NCBI GenBank assembly: GCA_003243425.1 | Contig: QFQP01000036.1 | Span: 1-64,000, forward strand | DNA: 64,000 bases | Direction of reading: 5' to 3' | Source of the DNA: Archangium gephyra | GTDB lineage: Bacteria; Myxococcota; Myxococcia; Myxococcales; Myxococcaceae | Part shown: positions 27,041 to 35,638 of the stretch, in pieces | Layout: every line of letters starts with the position of its first letter | Numbering within the stretch: the stretch's first letter is position 1 | The notes under the pieces: model-generated | What the model was told of the DNA's origin: nothing | Databases searched by the model: none | The model's input: only the letters and a program-made list of their open reading frames with translations | Translations under genes and position numbers: made by a program

Positions 27041-27666
27041 GCGAGCAGCTGCCGCCGCTCCCCGAGGACCTCGCGTTCCTGCGGGACGTCAGCCCGCCCT
27101 CGCCGCCTGCGGGCTTCGAGAGCGCCGTCGCCGCGCGGTTGGCGCCGTCGCTGCCTCTGGCGACCGCTGCCGGCCTCACCACGGGCAAGTTGCTCGGCGG
27201 CGGGCTCGCCGTGTTGCTCGCCGGGGTCGGCGTGGGCGTGACCGTCGACCGCTACGTCTTCCCGCCGGAGCCGCGGGAAGTTCGCATCGAAGTACCGGTG
27301 CGGGTGGAAGTGCCCGTTGAAGTGATTCGCGAAGTGCAGGTACCGGTCGAAGCCGCGCCGACGTCGGTGAAGAAGCCGGACGTCGTTCGCACGCTGGAGA
27401 AACCCCGGGAGGGCGCGCGCGATACGTCGCTGGCGGCCGAGCGGAAGCTGCTCGAGGTCGCGCGCTCCGCGCTGGCACGGGGAGAGCTCCCGGGCGCGTT
27501 CGCGGCGTTGAACGAACACGAGCGCGACTTTCCCCGCGGCCGCCTGGTCGAAGAGCGTGAAGCGTTGTTCATCAAGACGCTGCACACCGCGGGGCGTGAT
27601 GACGAAGCCGCCGCGCGCACCCGCCGCTTCGAGGCAACATTCCCCGACAGCTTGTTGACGCCGTGA
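27037..27666 (+). CDS. Candidate membrane anti-sigma factor
   Basis: The 209-residue product has a 45-residue cytoplasmic N-terminus without the His/Cys zinc motif, one TM helix (about 49-68, GKLLGGGLAVLLAGVGVGVTV), a repeated-Val/Glu extracytoplasmic strand region (EVRIEVPVRVEVPVEVIREVQVPVE is broken by Pro and looks extended), and a helical tail (about 140-205) resembling two TPR-like repeats. Overlap with the ECF gene indicates it is the cognate anti-sigma factor. Its stop overlaps the GTG start of an AraC gene, so all three are coupled. Confidence 0.7.
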   Translation: MSEQLPPLPEDLAFLRDVSPPSPPAGFESAVAARLAPSLPLATAAGLTTGKLLGGGLAVLLAGVGVGVTVDRYVFPPEPREVRIEVPVRVEVPVEVIREVQVPVEAAPTSVKKPDVVRTLEKPREGARDTSLAAERKLLEVARSALARGELPGAFAALNEHERDFPRGRLVEEREALFIKTLHTAGRDDEAAARTRRFEATFPDSLLTP

Positions 27667-28487
27667 ATCAAAACTCACGAGGCGTGAGTTCGTTCATCGC
27701 CGCCACCCAGCTGGCCGACTTCGAGGGCTCGCGCCGGTACTTCGTCGGTCGCAGCTTTTGTTACTGGCAGGACGGCGCGCGCGCCAACGGCACCTTCATG
27801 TGGGGAAAACCACGTGAGCAGGACATCGCCGAGATGGAGCCGTTCTGGAGCATCGGCGCCGGCGACCCGAAGTGGGACGGCCGCGCGGCGTTCATCGACG
27901 CCCGGGCGGTGGAGGCCATCGACGCGCTCGGCTTCAAGCGGCTGCTCTCGTACCTGCTCAGAACGCAGCAATCGCTTCGTGGCGTGGGCTCGGTGACCAT
28001 GGTGCACGGCGGTGGGCTGGTGGGCGTCGTCACCGCGGGGCTGTTGAACGTGGTGCGGCCGGCGTACCCATTTCGTGCGGTGGGCGCCGAGCAGCTCGAG
28101 AAGGCCTTCGAGCAAGTGCGCGTCGGCGATCTCTACGAGCCCGTCGAGGCGCTGCGACGCAGCGTGGGCCAGGAGCCGGAGATCGTTCGTCAGCTGAAGG
28201 TGATTCTCAATCAGCGCCCGGACGCGACTGCAGATGATCTCGCCGACGCACTCGGGCTCTCGTCGCGCACGCTGCAACGCCGGCTCGACCAAGCCGGCAC
28301 CTCGCTTCGTCAGGAGCGACAGACGCACCTGCTGCGTCGGGCCGAAGAGCTGCTCGCCGCGACGTCGCTCGATCTCGACGCCATCGCCGCGGAGGTCGGC
28401 CTCGCGTCGGCCTCACACCTGGTCGCGCTCTTCCGCCGTGTTCACCGCACGACGCCCGGCGAGTGGCGCCAACACAATCGCCGCTGA
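27663..28487 (+). CDS. AraC-family transcriptional regulator
   Basis: The 274-residue regulator starts with GTG 27663. Its C-terminus (about 185-270) is an AraC DNA-binding domain with two helix-turn-helix motifs: DDLADALGLSSRTLQRRLDQ and LDAIAAEVGLASASHLVALF, ending RVHRTTPGEWRQ. The N-terminal 170 residues contain FCYWQDGARANGTFMWG and may form a STAS/PAS-like or heme-NO-like sensor; not assigned. It is the last gene of an OMP-sigma-anti-sigma-AraC chain, an uncommon combination. Confidence 0.85.
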   Translation: MNQNSRGVSSFIAATQLADFEGSRRYFVGRSFCYWQDGARANGTFMWGKPREQDIAEMEPFWSIGAGDPKWDGRAAFIDARAVEAIDALGFKRLLSYLLRTQQSLRGVGSVTMVHGGGLVGVVTAGLLNVVRPAYPFRAVGAEQLEKAFEQVRVGDLYEPVEALRRSVGQEPEIVRQLKVILNQRPDATADDLADALGLSSRTLQRRLDQAGTSLRQERQTHLLRRAEELLAATSLDLDAIAAEVGLASASHLVALFRRVHRTTPGEWRQHNRR

Positions 28488-28558
28488 CGACCCGCCAAAG
28501 CGTTGCAGGAACACGCCACGCGAGCTTCGAACCGAAGCGCCGCAGGTACCTTGATCGC

Positions 28559-30577
28559 ATGAACCGATCAGGCGTGTGGGTGGTGCTCGTGGTCACGATG
28601 AGCCTCGGCTGCGGCGAGATGCCTCCAGTCGTCGACGACGGGGGAACGTCGACGGGCGGCGGTCGCACCGGCGGAGGCGGCGGGAGAACGGGCGGCGGTG
28701 GCGGCGGCAGCACGACGGGCGGCGGCGACGGCACCACGGGAGGCGGCGGTGGTGAGACCGGCGGCGGCGTGGGTGGTGGAACCGGTGGTGGCGGCACGGC
28801 GCAGGAATGTGAGCCTCAAGCCACGCGCGCGTGCTGCACCACCGGCACCCAGACGTGTTTGTTCACCGGGCTGTGGGGGACCTGTTCGGTCAGCGGCAGC
28901 ACCGAGATCTGCAACGGCGTCGACGACGACTGTGACGGCGAGGTCGACGAGAACATCGCCTTCACACCCGGCGAGCTCGCCGATGCCGGTGCGCAGCCCG
29001 ACGGAGGCTGCGAGGTGGGCGTGGGCGCGTGCGTTCGCACCGGTGGGCTGACCTGTAACGCGAGCGGGGCGCCTGCATGCGACGTGACCGCGGGCACGCC
29101 GGACACCGAGCGCTGCAATGGCATCGACGACGACTGCGACGGTCAGACCGACGAAGGGCTGTTGATCGCCTGCGTGCCCGACGAAGACAACGACGGCTAC
29201 GCCACCAACTCGAACAGCTCGCAGCAATGCCCCGACGCCACGAGGCCCACGTTCGGTAGCTGCCCGCTCGGCTTCGTGGCGCCGAGCGCGTCGGCCGGCG
29301 TCGACTGCGACCCCAACGACGCGACGAAGTTCCGCCAGCTCATGGTGCGCACCGACGCCGACAACGACGGCTCGTGCGTGCAGCCGGAGTTCTCGGCGTG
29401 CATCGGCGCGCTCTCGGGGGCCGGCGTTCGCGAGACCGCCTCGTGCCGCAACGCCGATGACTGCGACGACGCCGATGCCGCCGGCTACCAGACCGCGACG
29501 ATTCGAACCGACGGCGACAACGACACGTACTGCACCGGCGCCGCGCGCTCGGCGTGCATCGGCGCCATGCCGGCCAGCGGGTCGCGGCTCGCCAGCCAGT
29601 GCCAGACCAACGCCGATTGCGACGACAACAACGCGGGGGCGACGCAGAACGTCGCGCTGCGCACCGACGCCGACAACGACACGTACTGCGTCGGCGGAAC
29701 CCAGATGCTCTGCGTGTCGTCGACGCCCGCGGGAATGCGCTCGGCGGCGACGTGCATGCTCGCCACCGACTGCGACGACAACGCCGCGGGCCGCTACCAG
29801 AACCTCGGCGTGCGCACCGACGCCGACAACGACGGGTACTGCAGCTCTGCCGCGACCTTCACGCAGTGCACCGGCGCCTCGCCGCAGCCAGGCACGCGCC
29901 TGGCGACGACCTGCAACCTCGAGAACGACTGCGACGAAGCGACGGGCGCTCGGTACCGACTGGTCACCATGTACCCCGACGCCGACAACGACACGCATTG
30001 TGTCGACACGCCCACGCCTCAGTGTGTCGGCGCTGTCGCGGTGGTGACCGGCTACCGCACCAACGACGTGTGCGTCGACCGCACCGACTGCGCCGACAAC
30101 GACGGCTCGAAGTACCGCATGGTCGGCATGCGTACCGACGCTGATGGCGACGGCTACTGCAACGGCACGGGCACCACGAACCTCTGCGTCGGTACCACGG
30201 CGCCGACGGGCTACCGCTTCCCCGTGAGCTGCAACGCCACGCTCGACTGCCGCGACACAAACCCGAACGCCACGGCCAGCTGCGTGACCACGGTGCAGAG
30301 CAACCAGCAGTCGAAGTACTGCGGCAGTCAGCCGGCCACCGAGACCTTCACGTTCACCTACACGTGCCCGACCGGCTTCTACGCGGCAAGCGCGGCGGCC
30401 TCGCGGCAGTACTCGAACTGCGCCGATGGCTCGTGCACCTGCCCGGGCACCAGCTGCCCCGGCAACACGGGTGTCGGCGGTGTCGGGCCCGGGAGCGTCA
30501 GCGCTTCGTTCACGTGCGAGTTTGCCGCCGTCGGTCACGACGACTGGAAGCTCAACGTGACGTGCAACGCGTTCTGA
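28559..30577 (+). CDS. MopE-like lipoprotein with metal-binding Asp-rich repeats
   Basis: The 672-residue product starts at ATG 28559 with leader MNRSGVWVVLVVTMSLGC (lipidated C18). A long Gly/Thr linker (about 27-80) is encoded by GGCGGN repeats. Two short metal-binding motifs follow (ICNGVDDDCDGEVDE and RCNGIDDDCDGQTDE), of the type found in MopE and many myxobacterial proteins. Then seven roughly 55-residue repeats carry RTDADNDxYC and DCDDxxA, resembling EF-hand or thrombospondin-3-like calcium loops with paired cysteines. Calcium-dependent cell-surface matrix or adhesion function is inferred. It ends flush against the convergent sigma-fusion gene. Confidence 0.78.
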   Translation: MNRSGVWVVLVVTMSLGCGEMPPVVDDGGTSTGGGRTGGGGGRTGGGGGGSTTGGGDGTTGGGGGETGGGVGGGTGGGGTAQECEPQATRACCTTGTQTCLFTGLWGTCSVSGSTEICNGVDDDCDGEVDENIAFTPGELADAGAQPDGGCEVGVGACVRTGGLTCNASGAPACDVTAGTPDTERCNGIDDDCDGQTDEGLLIACVPDEDNDGYATNSNSSQQCPDATRPTFGSCPLGFVAPSASAGVDCDPNDATKFRQLMVRTDADNDGSCVQPEFSACIGALSGAGVRETASCRNADDCDDADAAGYQTATIRTDGDNDTYCTGAARSACIGAMPASGSRLASQCQTNADCDDNNAGATQNVALRTDADNDTYCVGGTQMLCVSSTPAGMRSAATCMLATDCDDNAAGRYQNLGVRTDADNDGYCSSAATFTQCTGASPQPGTRLATTCNLENDCDEATGARYRLVTMYPDADNDTHCVDTPTPQCVGAVAVVTGYRTNDVCVDRTDCADNDGSKYRMVGMRTDADGDGYCNGTGTTNLCVGTTAPTGYRFPVSCNATLDCRDTNPNATASCVTTVQSNQQSKYCGSQPATETFTFTYTCPTGFYAASAAASRQYSNCADGSCTCPGTSCPGNTGVGGVGPGSVSASFTCEFAAVGHDDWKLNVTCNAF

Positions 30578-33500
30578 TCACCGCGGCAGCGTGAGCGTCA
30601 CGTTGATGGGCGCGCCGGCGCGCTGCACGCTCAGCGACATGGCGCCGGGGGCGTGGTTGTCGAGCAGCGCCGACGCACTGTCTGGGTCGAGCTCGGTCAC
30701 CGGCCTGCCATCGATGGCGAGCAGAACGTCTCCCGCCTGCAGCCCTGCTTTCGCGGCGGGGCTGTCGGGCAGTACTTCGGAGATCTTCGTCGACAGATCG
30801 TAGATGCCGATGCCGTGCCCGCTCGCGCGCCCGGTGCGCAGCACCACCTTGATCGTGACGTTCAGCGCTCCGCCCCTGGGGAGGTCGACGAACGCCGAAC
30901 CGCCGCTCTGCACCTCGTCACCGAGGCAAGCCACCAGCACGTGCCCTGCGGGAGCGGACTCGAAGACGAAGCGGCCTTCCTCATCGCTCATCGGCACCGA
31001 CGCCGAGTCCCAGTTGGTGATGCCGGGCGTCGAACCCACCGCGAGAATGGTGCGGCACATCACGTTGGGCACCGGCTGGCCGCTCTCGAAGTCGATCAAT
31101 CGCCCGGTGAGCTTCCCCGTGCCGTGGCTCTGGAACGTGAGCTCTCGCGCCTCGCCATCTTTCAGCGTGACCTTCTTGATGTCGCCTTCGAGGTTGTCCA
31201 TCGCGGTGATGGTCCACTCCCCGGCGGCCAACACGAGACGAAAGGTCTCGCCCGTCACCTGCCCCGAGACGAACCCGCCGCTGCCACGGCTCGCGTACAC
31301 CACCGGCGTGTTGGCGTAGCCGACCAGCTTGCCCTCGACCGTCGCGGTCGGGCGCAGCGTGATGACCAGCTCACGCGCTCCCGCTTCGCCCTTCGCCATC
31401 GCCTCTTCACCGCGCGCCGAACGGGCCTGCACCGACCACGTGCCCGACTGCAGCGCCTCGAACGTGAAGCGCCCCTGCGCATCGGTGAACACCTGCGGCA
31501 ACGCTTCGTACGGAGAGAACGTGTTCTCGTGGCTCGCGGGCTTCGCGCGCACCTTCGCGTCGGCGACCGGGTTGCCCTGCAGGTCGACCACGCGACCCGA
31601 GAGCGTCAGCTTCTCGACCTTCACCTGCAGTCGAACGTTCTCGGCCTTCGAATGGCCGTCGGCGAGCTTCACCTTCGGGAACGCGCCGTTCGCGGGCTTC
31701 GCACCGACCGCGCTGACCTGCCCCGAGAGGTAGACCTGCGGCGCGTAGGTATCTCCACCCGTCAGCTGCGCCGCGTGGAAGTGACCCTTCGCGTCGGTGG
31801 TGGCGGTGCCTTCGTCGTCCTGGCGTGCACCAGTCCACACCACGCGCGCGCCTTCGATGGGCTGGTTCTTCTCGTCGACCAGCGTGCCGTCGACAAAGGC
31901 GGCGCTCGACAACTCGAGATCGAGTTCGACCTGCTCGCGACCCTTGATGGAAACGGTCTCGAGCACGAACGCGCCCTCGGCCTCGCTGTTGGCCATCACC
32001 TGATGCCCGCCCTTGTTCAGCCCCTCGAGCGCGTAGCGGCCGTTTGCGTCGCTGACGGCCTTCACGTCGCCCCACATCGACTTCGCCGTCACCTTCGCGC
32101 CTGCAACAGGCTTCTTGTCGCGCGTCACCACGCCGCGAACCACCGCCATGCGTTTGACCTGCAGCGTGACCTCCGGAGCGTCGGCCTTCGCGACGTAGCG
32201 CCTGGGTTGGTCGACGGCCCACGGTTCGGCGGTGAAGACCAGCTCGCCCGGCGGCACGCCGTCGATCACGAAGCGGCCGTCGTTCTGGCTGAAGGCGTCG
32301 ACCGCGCGGCCGGTGGCGACCGTGTGCGCAGTGACGCGAGCGCCGGGCACCGGCTTCCCGTCGCTCGAGACGATGCCTCGAATTCGCACCGCGGGCTTCA
32401 CCACCAGCACCAGCTTGCGGCTCGGCTCGCCAACCATCGCGCTCACCACCTGAATGGTGCTCGAGCTGCTGCCACCTGCGGTCGCCTGCACGCGGTAGTC
32501 ACCGGGCGCCACGCTCAAGCTGAAGCGGCCCATCACGTCCGAACGCGCGAAGCCCGGCCGCGCCATGTCGTTGTTCTGCCACATGCGCTGCCGGCTGCTG
32601 ACGATGGCATCGGCCACGGGGCGCTCGGCAGCATCGACGACCACACCTTCGATGACCGCTGCTGGCGTCAGCACCACGTCGCGCTGGAGGGGGCCCTGGA
32701 GCGTGAGGCGCATGCTCATCGCGCCGTAGCTCGCCGCTTCGACGACGAGCTCGTTCTCACCGAGCGGCAGACACAGCGCGTACGAGCCCTGTGCGTCGGT
32801 CTGCGCGCCGATCGTCCGCGCAGGGCGAACCGTGGCGTCGCTGACCGGCCCGGAGCCCGAATCCAACACGCGGCCGGTGAGCAGCGCGGGGCAACCCGAC
32901 GGCACCACCAATTCCAGGGCGTCGGGGGGAGGCTGCGCCTCCGGGTTGCGGAGGTCGAGCTCCACGACGGTCGGCGCGTGGCCATCGACGAACGCACCGA
33001 CACCGACGCTCGCCGCGGGCTGCACACCGAAGTCGAACGTTCCGTCGTTGGCGCTGACCCGTTGCTGCGGAGGCGCCTCGGAGGGCTGCTCGTCGATCGT
33101 CAGCGTGACGACGGCGCCCTCGAGCGGCGCGCCATCGAGCATCACGCGACCTGCGACCCTGCGACTCGGCGCTCCGGCCTGCGCACGCCACGCGGGCAAC
33201 GGGCTGTTGGGAAGCTCGGGCGCGTTGGCGACGCGGCGAGCGACCGGAGCGGCGACGTCGGGCTTCGACGTGATGACGGTGACCGTCGGCGCGGGGCCTG
33301 AAGAACAGCGCAGCACGAACGCCGCCGCGACGAGGAGCAGCGCGGCGACGGTGACGGCGAAGAGTTTCTTGAGCTTCATGAAGGCGACTCCGGCGAGGTG
33401 AAGAGGCGGACCGTCGAGCTTCGTGAGCGGCAGCAGCAGCGCAGACCACCGCTCGCGGCCGCCCAGGCGCTCGTCGAGCTGCGCGCGCAGCACGTCGAGG

Positions 33501-33940
33501 CCCTGCTTGAGGCGCCACCGCACCGTGCCCGGCGGTAGCTGCAGCCGCTGGCCAATCGCCGTCGCGTCGAGCCCTTCGAAGTACCGGAGGTAGAGAACGG
33601 TGCGCGTGGGCTCGGGCAGCGCCGAGACGAGGGTCGTCAGCTGCCGCTGCGCCTCGAGCCGCTCCATCACCACGTCGGGCGTGGGCTCTGGCTCGGGGCG
33701 CTCCGTCGCGGCGTCACGGCGAACACGTCGCGCCGTGGTGCGGTGGCGGAAAGCGGCCAGGTTCCGCAGCGCCCCCGCGAACCAACCGCGCGACGGGTCG
33801 TCGACCGAGAGCGAAGCTTCCCAGGCGTCTTGCGCGAGGTCGTCGGCGTCAGCGTCGCTCACCAGCGAGCGCGCAAGCCTCCGGACCCACTCAGTTTGGG
33901 CGAGCGTTTCGTCGAGGGTGGGCGGAGCTGGCTTCATCAT
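30578..33940 (-). CDS. Single-chain ECF sigma factor / TM / regulatory-repeat / PDZ fusion
   Basis: The 1120-residue protein has an ECF sigma region 2 (about 15-75, WVRRLARSLVSDADADDLAQDAW) and region 4 (about 104-160, LVSALPEPTRTVLYLRYFEGL, GTVRWRLKQGLDVLRAQ), a TM segment (192-210), then about eight carboxypeptidase-regulatory-like (CarboxypepD_reg/Ig-like) modules with GxVxDxxGxPVxxAxV motifs, and a C-terminal PDZ domain (1041-1120, with PDSPAAKAGLQAGDVLLAIDG). The DNA-binding part would be cytoplasmic and the rest extracytoplasmic, so the sigma factor is covalently tethered to its own sensor. No anti-sigma gene is adjacent. M188 (33379) starts MKLKKLFAVTVAALLL and is preceded at 8 bases by GGAG, so a second, signal-anchored product may be made from inside the frame. 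Confidence 0.85.
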   Translation of the reverse strand: MMKPAPPTLDETLAQTEWVRRLARSLVSDADADDLAQDAWEASLSVDDPSRGWFAGALRNLAAFRHRTTARRVRRDAATERPEPEPTPDVVMERLEAQRQLTTLVSALPEPTRTVLYLRYFEGLDATAIGQRLQLPPGTVRWRLKQGLDVLRAQLDERLGGRERWSALLLPLTKLDGPPLHLAGVAFMKLKKLFAVTVAALLLVAAAFVLRCSSGPAPTVTVITSKPDVAAPVARRVANAPELPNSPLPAWRAQAGAPSRRVAGRVMLDGAPLEGAVVTLTIDEQPSEAPPQQRVSANDGTFDFGVQPAASVGVGAFVDGHAPTVVELDLRNPEAQPPPDALELVVPSGCPALLTGRVLDSGSGPVSDATVRPARTIGAQTDAQGSYALCLPLGENELVVEAASYGAMSMRLTLQGPLQRDVVLTPAAVIEGVVVDAAERPVADAIVSSRQRMWQNNDMARPGFARSDVMGRFSLSVAPGDYRVQATAGGSSSSTIQVVSAMVGEPSRKLVLVVKPAVRIRGIVSSDGKPVPGARVTAHTVATGRAVDAFSQNDGRFVIDGVPPGELVFTAEPWAVDQPRRYVAKADAPEVTLQVKRMAVVRGVVTRDKKPVAGAKVTAKSMWGDVKAVSDANGRYALEGLNKGGHQVMANSEAEGAFVLETVSIKGREQVELDLELSSAAFVDGTLVDEKNQPIEGARVVWTGARQDDEGTATTDAKGHFHAAQLTGGDTYAPQVYLSGQVSAVGAKPANGAFPKVKLADGHSKAENVRLQVKVEKLTLSGRVVDLQGNPVADAKVRAKPASHENTFSPYEALPQVFTDAQGRFTFEALQSGTWSVQARSARGEEAMAKGEAGARELVITLRPTATVEGKLVGYANTPVVYASRGSGGFVSGQVTGETFRLVLAAGEWTITAMDNLEGDIKKVTLKDGEARELTFQSHGTGKLTGRLIDFESGQPVPNVMCRTILAVGSTPGITNWDSASVPMSDEEGRFVFESAPAGHVLVACLGDEVQSGGSAFVDLPRGGALNVTIKVVLRTGRASGHGIGIYDLSTKISEVLPDSPAAKAGLQAGDVLLAIDGRPVTELDPDSASALLDNHAPGAMSLSVQRAGAPINVTLTLPR

Positions 33941-33960
33941 TCACCGGGAGAGTTGCCGTG

Positions 33961-33974
33961 ACACCTCCAGGTGT
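33961..33974. promoter_or_regulatory. 14-bp palindrome in divergent intergenic region
   Basis: ACACCT-CC-AGGTGT is a perfect inverted repeat lying between the divergently transcribed sigma-fusion gene (start 33940) and pntA (GTG 34058). It may be an operator for either gene. Significance is modest because arms of 6 bp occur by chance. Confidence 0.3.
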
Positions 33975-34057
33975 TGGAGCTTCGTGCCTTTCGTGACGAC
34001 GCGACGCGGCAAACGTCGCCATATCGAGGCGTAAGGCCGCGACCTAGAACCCGCGCC

Positions 34058-35638
34058 GTGAGTCTCGTCATTGGAGTTCCGAAGGAGTCGCTGCCCGGCG
34101 AAAAGCGGGTGGCGGCCACGCCTGAGTCCATCAAGAAGTTCAAGGAGCGCGGCATCGGCCTTCGCGTGGAACGTGGCGCTGGGCTCGGCGCGGGCATCAG
34201 CGACGCCGAGTACGTCGCGGCGGGCGCGGAGGTGGTCGACTCGGCGTGGGACAGTGACGTCATCTTCAAGGTGCGCCCGCCGTCGCTCGACGAGTGCCGC
34301 AACCTCAAGGAAGGCGCGTTTCTCGTTTCGCTGATTCAGGTGGAGCGAAACCCGGCGGTGCTCGGCGCGCTCGAAGCGCGCAAGGCCACGGTGCTCGCGC
34401 TCGAGAAGGTGCCTCGCGTGACGCGCGCCCAGAAGATGGACGTGCTGTCGTCGATGGCGAACCTCTCGGGCTATCGCGCGGTGGTCGAAGCAGCGACGCA
34501 CTACCAGGGCTTCTTCTCTCCGCAGATCACCGCGGCCGGTGCGACGCCTCCGGCGAAGGTGCTGATCATCGGCGCCGGTGTCGCCGGGCTGGCCGCCGTC
34601 GGCGCCGCGCGCGCACTCGGTGGCGACGTTCGCGCGTTCGACACGCGAGCCGCGGCCCGCGAACAGGTCGAGTCGCTCGGCGCGCGCTTCCTCGAGGTGA
34701 AGCTGCAGGAAGCCGGCGAAGGCCAGGGCGGCTACGCGAAGGTGATGTCACCCGAGTTCATCGCCGCCGAGATGGAGCTCTTCCGTCAGCAGGCCCGCGA
34801 GGTGGACATCATCATCACCACGGCGCTGGTGCCCGGTGCGAAGGCGCCGATTCTGGTGCCGCGTGACGTCGTCGAGTGCCTCAAGCCCGGTTCGGTCATC
34901 GTCGACATGGCGGCGGAGCAGGGCGGCAACTGCGAGCTGACGAAGCCCGGTGAGATCGTCGTGCACAACGGCGTACAGATTCTCGGGTTCACCGACCTCG
35001 CCAGCCGCATGGCGACCACCGCGAGCCGCTTCTTCGCCATGAACCTGTGGCACCTCTCGGGTGAGCTGGGCAAAGGCGACACGCTCGACATCGACCTGAA
35101 CAACGACGTGGTGCGCCCTGCCCTGCTGCTGCACCACGGGGCCCAGTTGCCGCCACCTCCCGTGAAGGAGCCCGCGCCCGCGCCTCCGAAACCCGCGCCG
35201 CCGCCCACGCAGAAACAGAAGCAGACCCAGCTGCAGTCTCCGACGCGTCGCGCGTGGGGTTCGACGGCAGGCGGGCTGATCCTCATCGTGGTGCTCTTCC
35301 TGCTCGGCCGCTTCGCGCCACCGGAGTTCCTGCAGCATTCGACCGTCTTCGTGCTCGCGTGCTTCGTGGGTTGGCAGGTCATCTGGTCGGTGTCTCCGTC
35401 GCTGCACACGCCGCTCATGAGCGTCACCAACGCCATCTCGGGGATCATCATCATCGGCGGCATGTTGCAGGTCGGCGGTGACCTCGACGTCGCGTCGCTG
35501 CTCGGCGCGGCGGCGGTGTTGTTCGCGGCCATCAACATCGCCGGCGGCTTCCTCGTCACGCAGCGCATGCTCAAGATGTTCAAGCGAGATGACGCCGCTC
35601 CTGCCGCTTCGTCGTCGCACGGAGGTCACGGCCGATGA
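34058..35638 (+). CDS. pntA: NAD(P) transhydrogenase alpha subunit PntA
   Basis: The 526-residue subunit starts at GTG 34058 (VSLVIGVPKESLPGEKRVA). The NAD-binding domain I shows GAGVAGLAAVGAARALGG (172 onwards) and DIIITTALVPGAKAPILV. A Pro-rich linker (PPPPVKEPAPAPPKPAPPP) joins it to the TM part (about 410-526: ILIVVLFLLGRFAPP, ISGIIIIGGMLQVGG). With PntB it couples hydride transfer between NADH and NADP+ to the proton gradient in the inner membrane. The start overlaps nothing; the stop overlaps pntB by ATGA. The subunit is unsplit, unlike the PntAA/PntAB form in some bacteria. Confidence 0.93.
   Translation: MSLVIGVPKESLPGEKRVAATPESIKKFKERGIGLRVERGAGLGAGISDAEYVAAGAEVVDSAWDSDVIFKVRPPSLDECRNLKEGAFLVSLIQVERNPAVLGALEARKATVLALEKVPRVTRAQKMDVLSSMANLSGYRAVVEAATHYQGFFSPQITAAGATPPAKVLIIGAGVAGLAAVGAARALGGDVRAFDTRAAAREQVESLGARFLEVKLQEAGEGQGGYAKVMSPEFIAAEMELFRQQAREVDIIITTALVPGAKAPILVPRDVVECLKPGSVIVDMAAEQGGNCELTKPGEIVVHNGVQILGFTDLASRMATTASRFFAMNLWHLSGELGKGDTLDIDLNNDVVRPALLLHHGAQLPPPPVKEPAPAPPKPAPPPTQKQKQTQLQSPTRRAWGSTAGGLILIVVLFLLGRFAPPEFLQHSTVFVLACFVGWQVIWSVSPSLHTPLMSVTNAISGIIIIGGMLQVGGDLDVASLLGAAAVLFAAINIAGGFLVTQRMLKMFKRDDAAPAASSSHGGHGR

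Noticed and set aside
27037..27666. Zinc-binding anti-sigma (ZAS) motif
   Set aside because: The N-terminus lacks the HxxxCxxC pattern, so it is only a candidate anti-sigma by gene order and topology.
30653..33301. 882-codon plus-strand frame opposite the sigma fusion
   Set aside because: It has antisense-type composition with no domain, whereas the minus strand shows sigma, beta-repeat and PDZ motifs.
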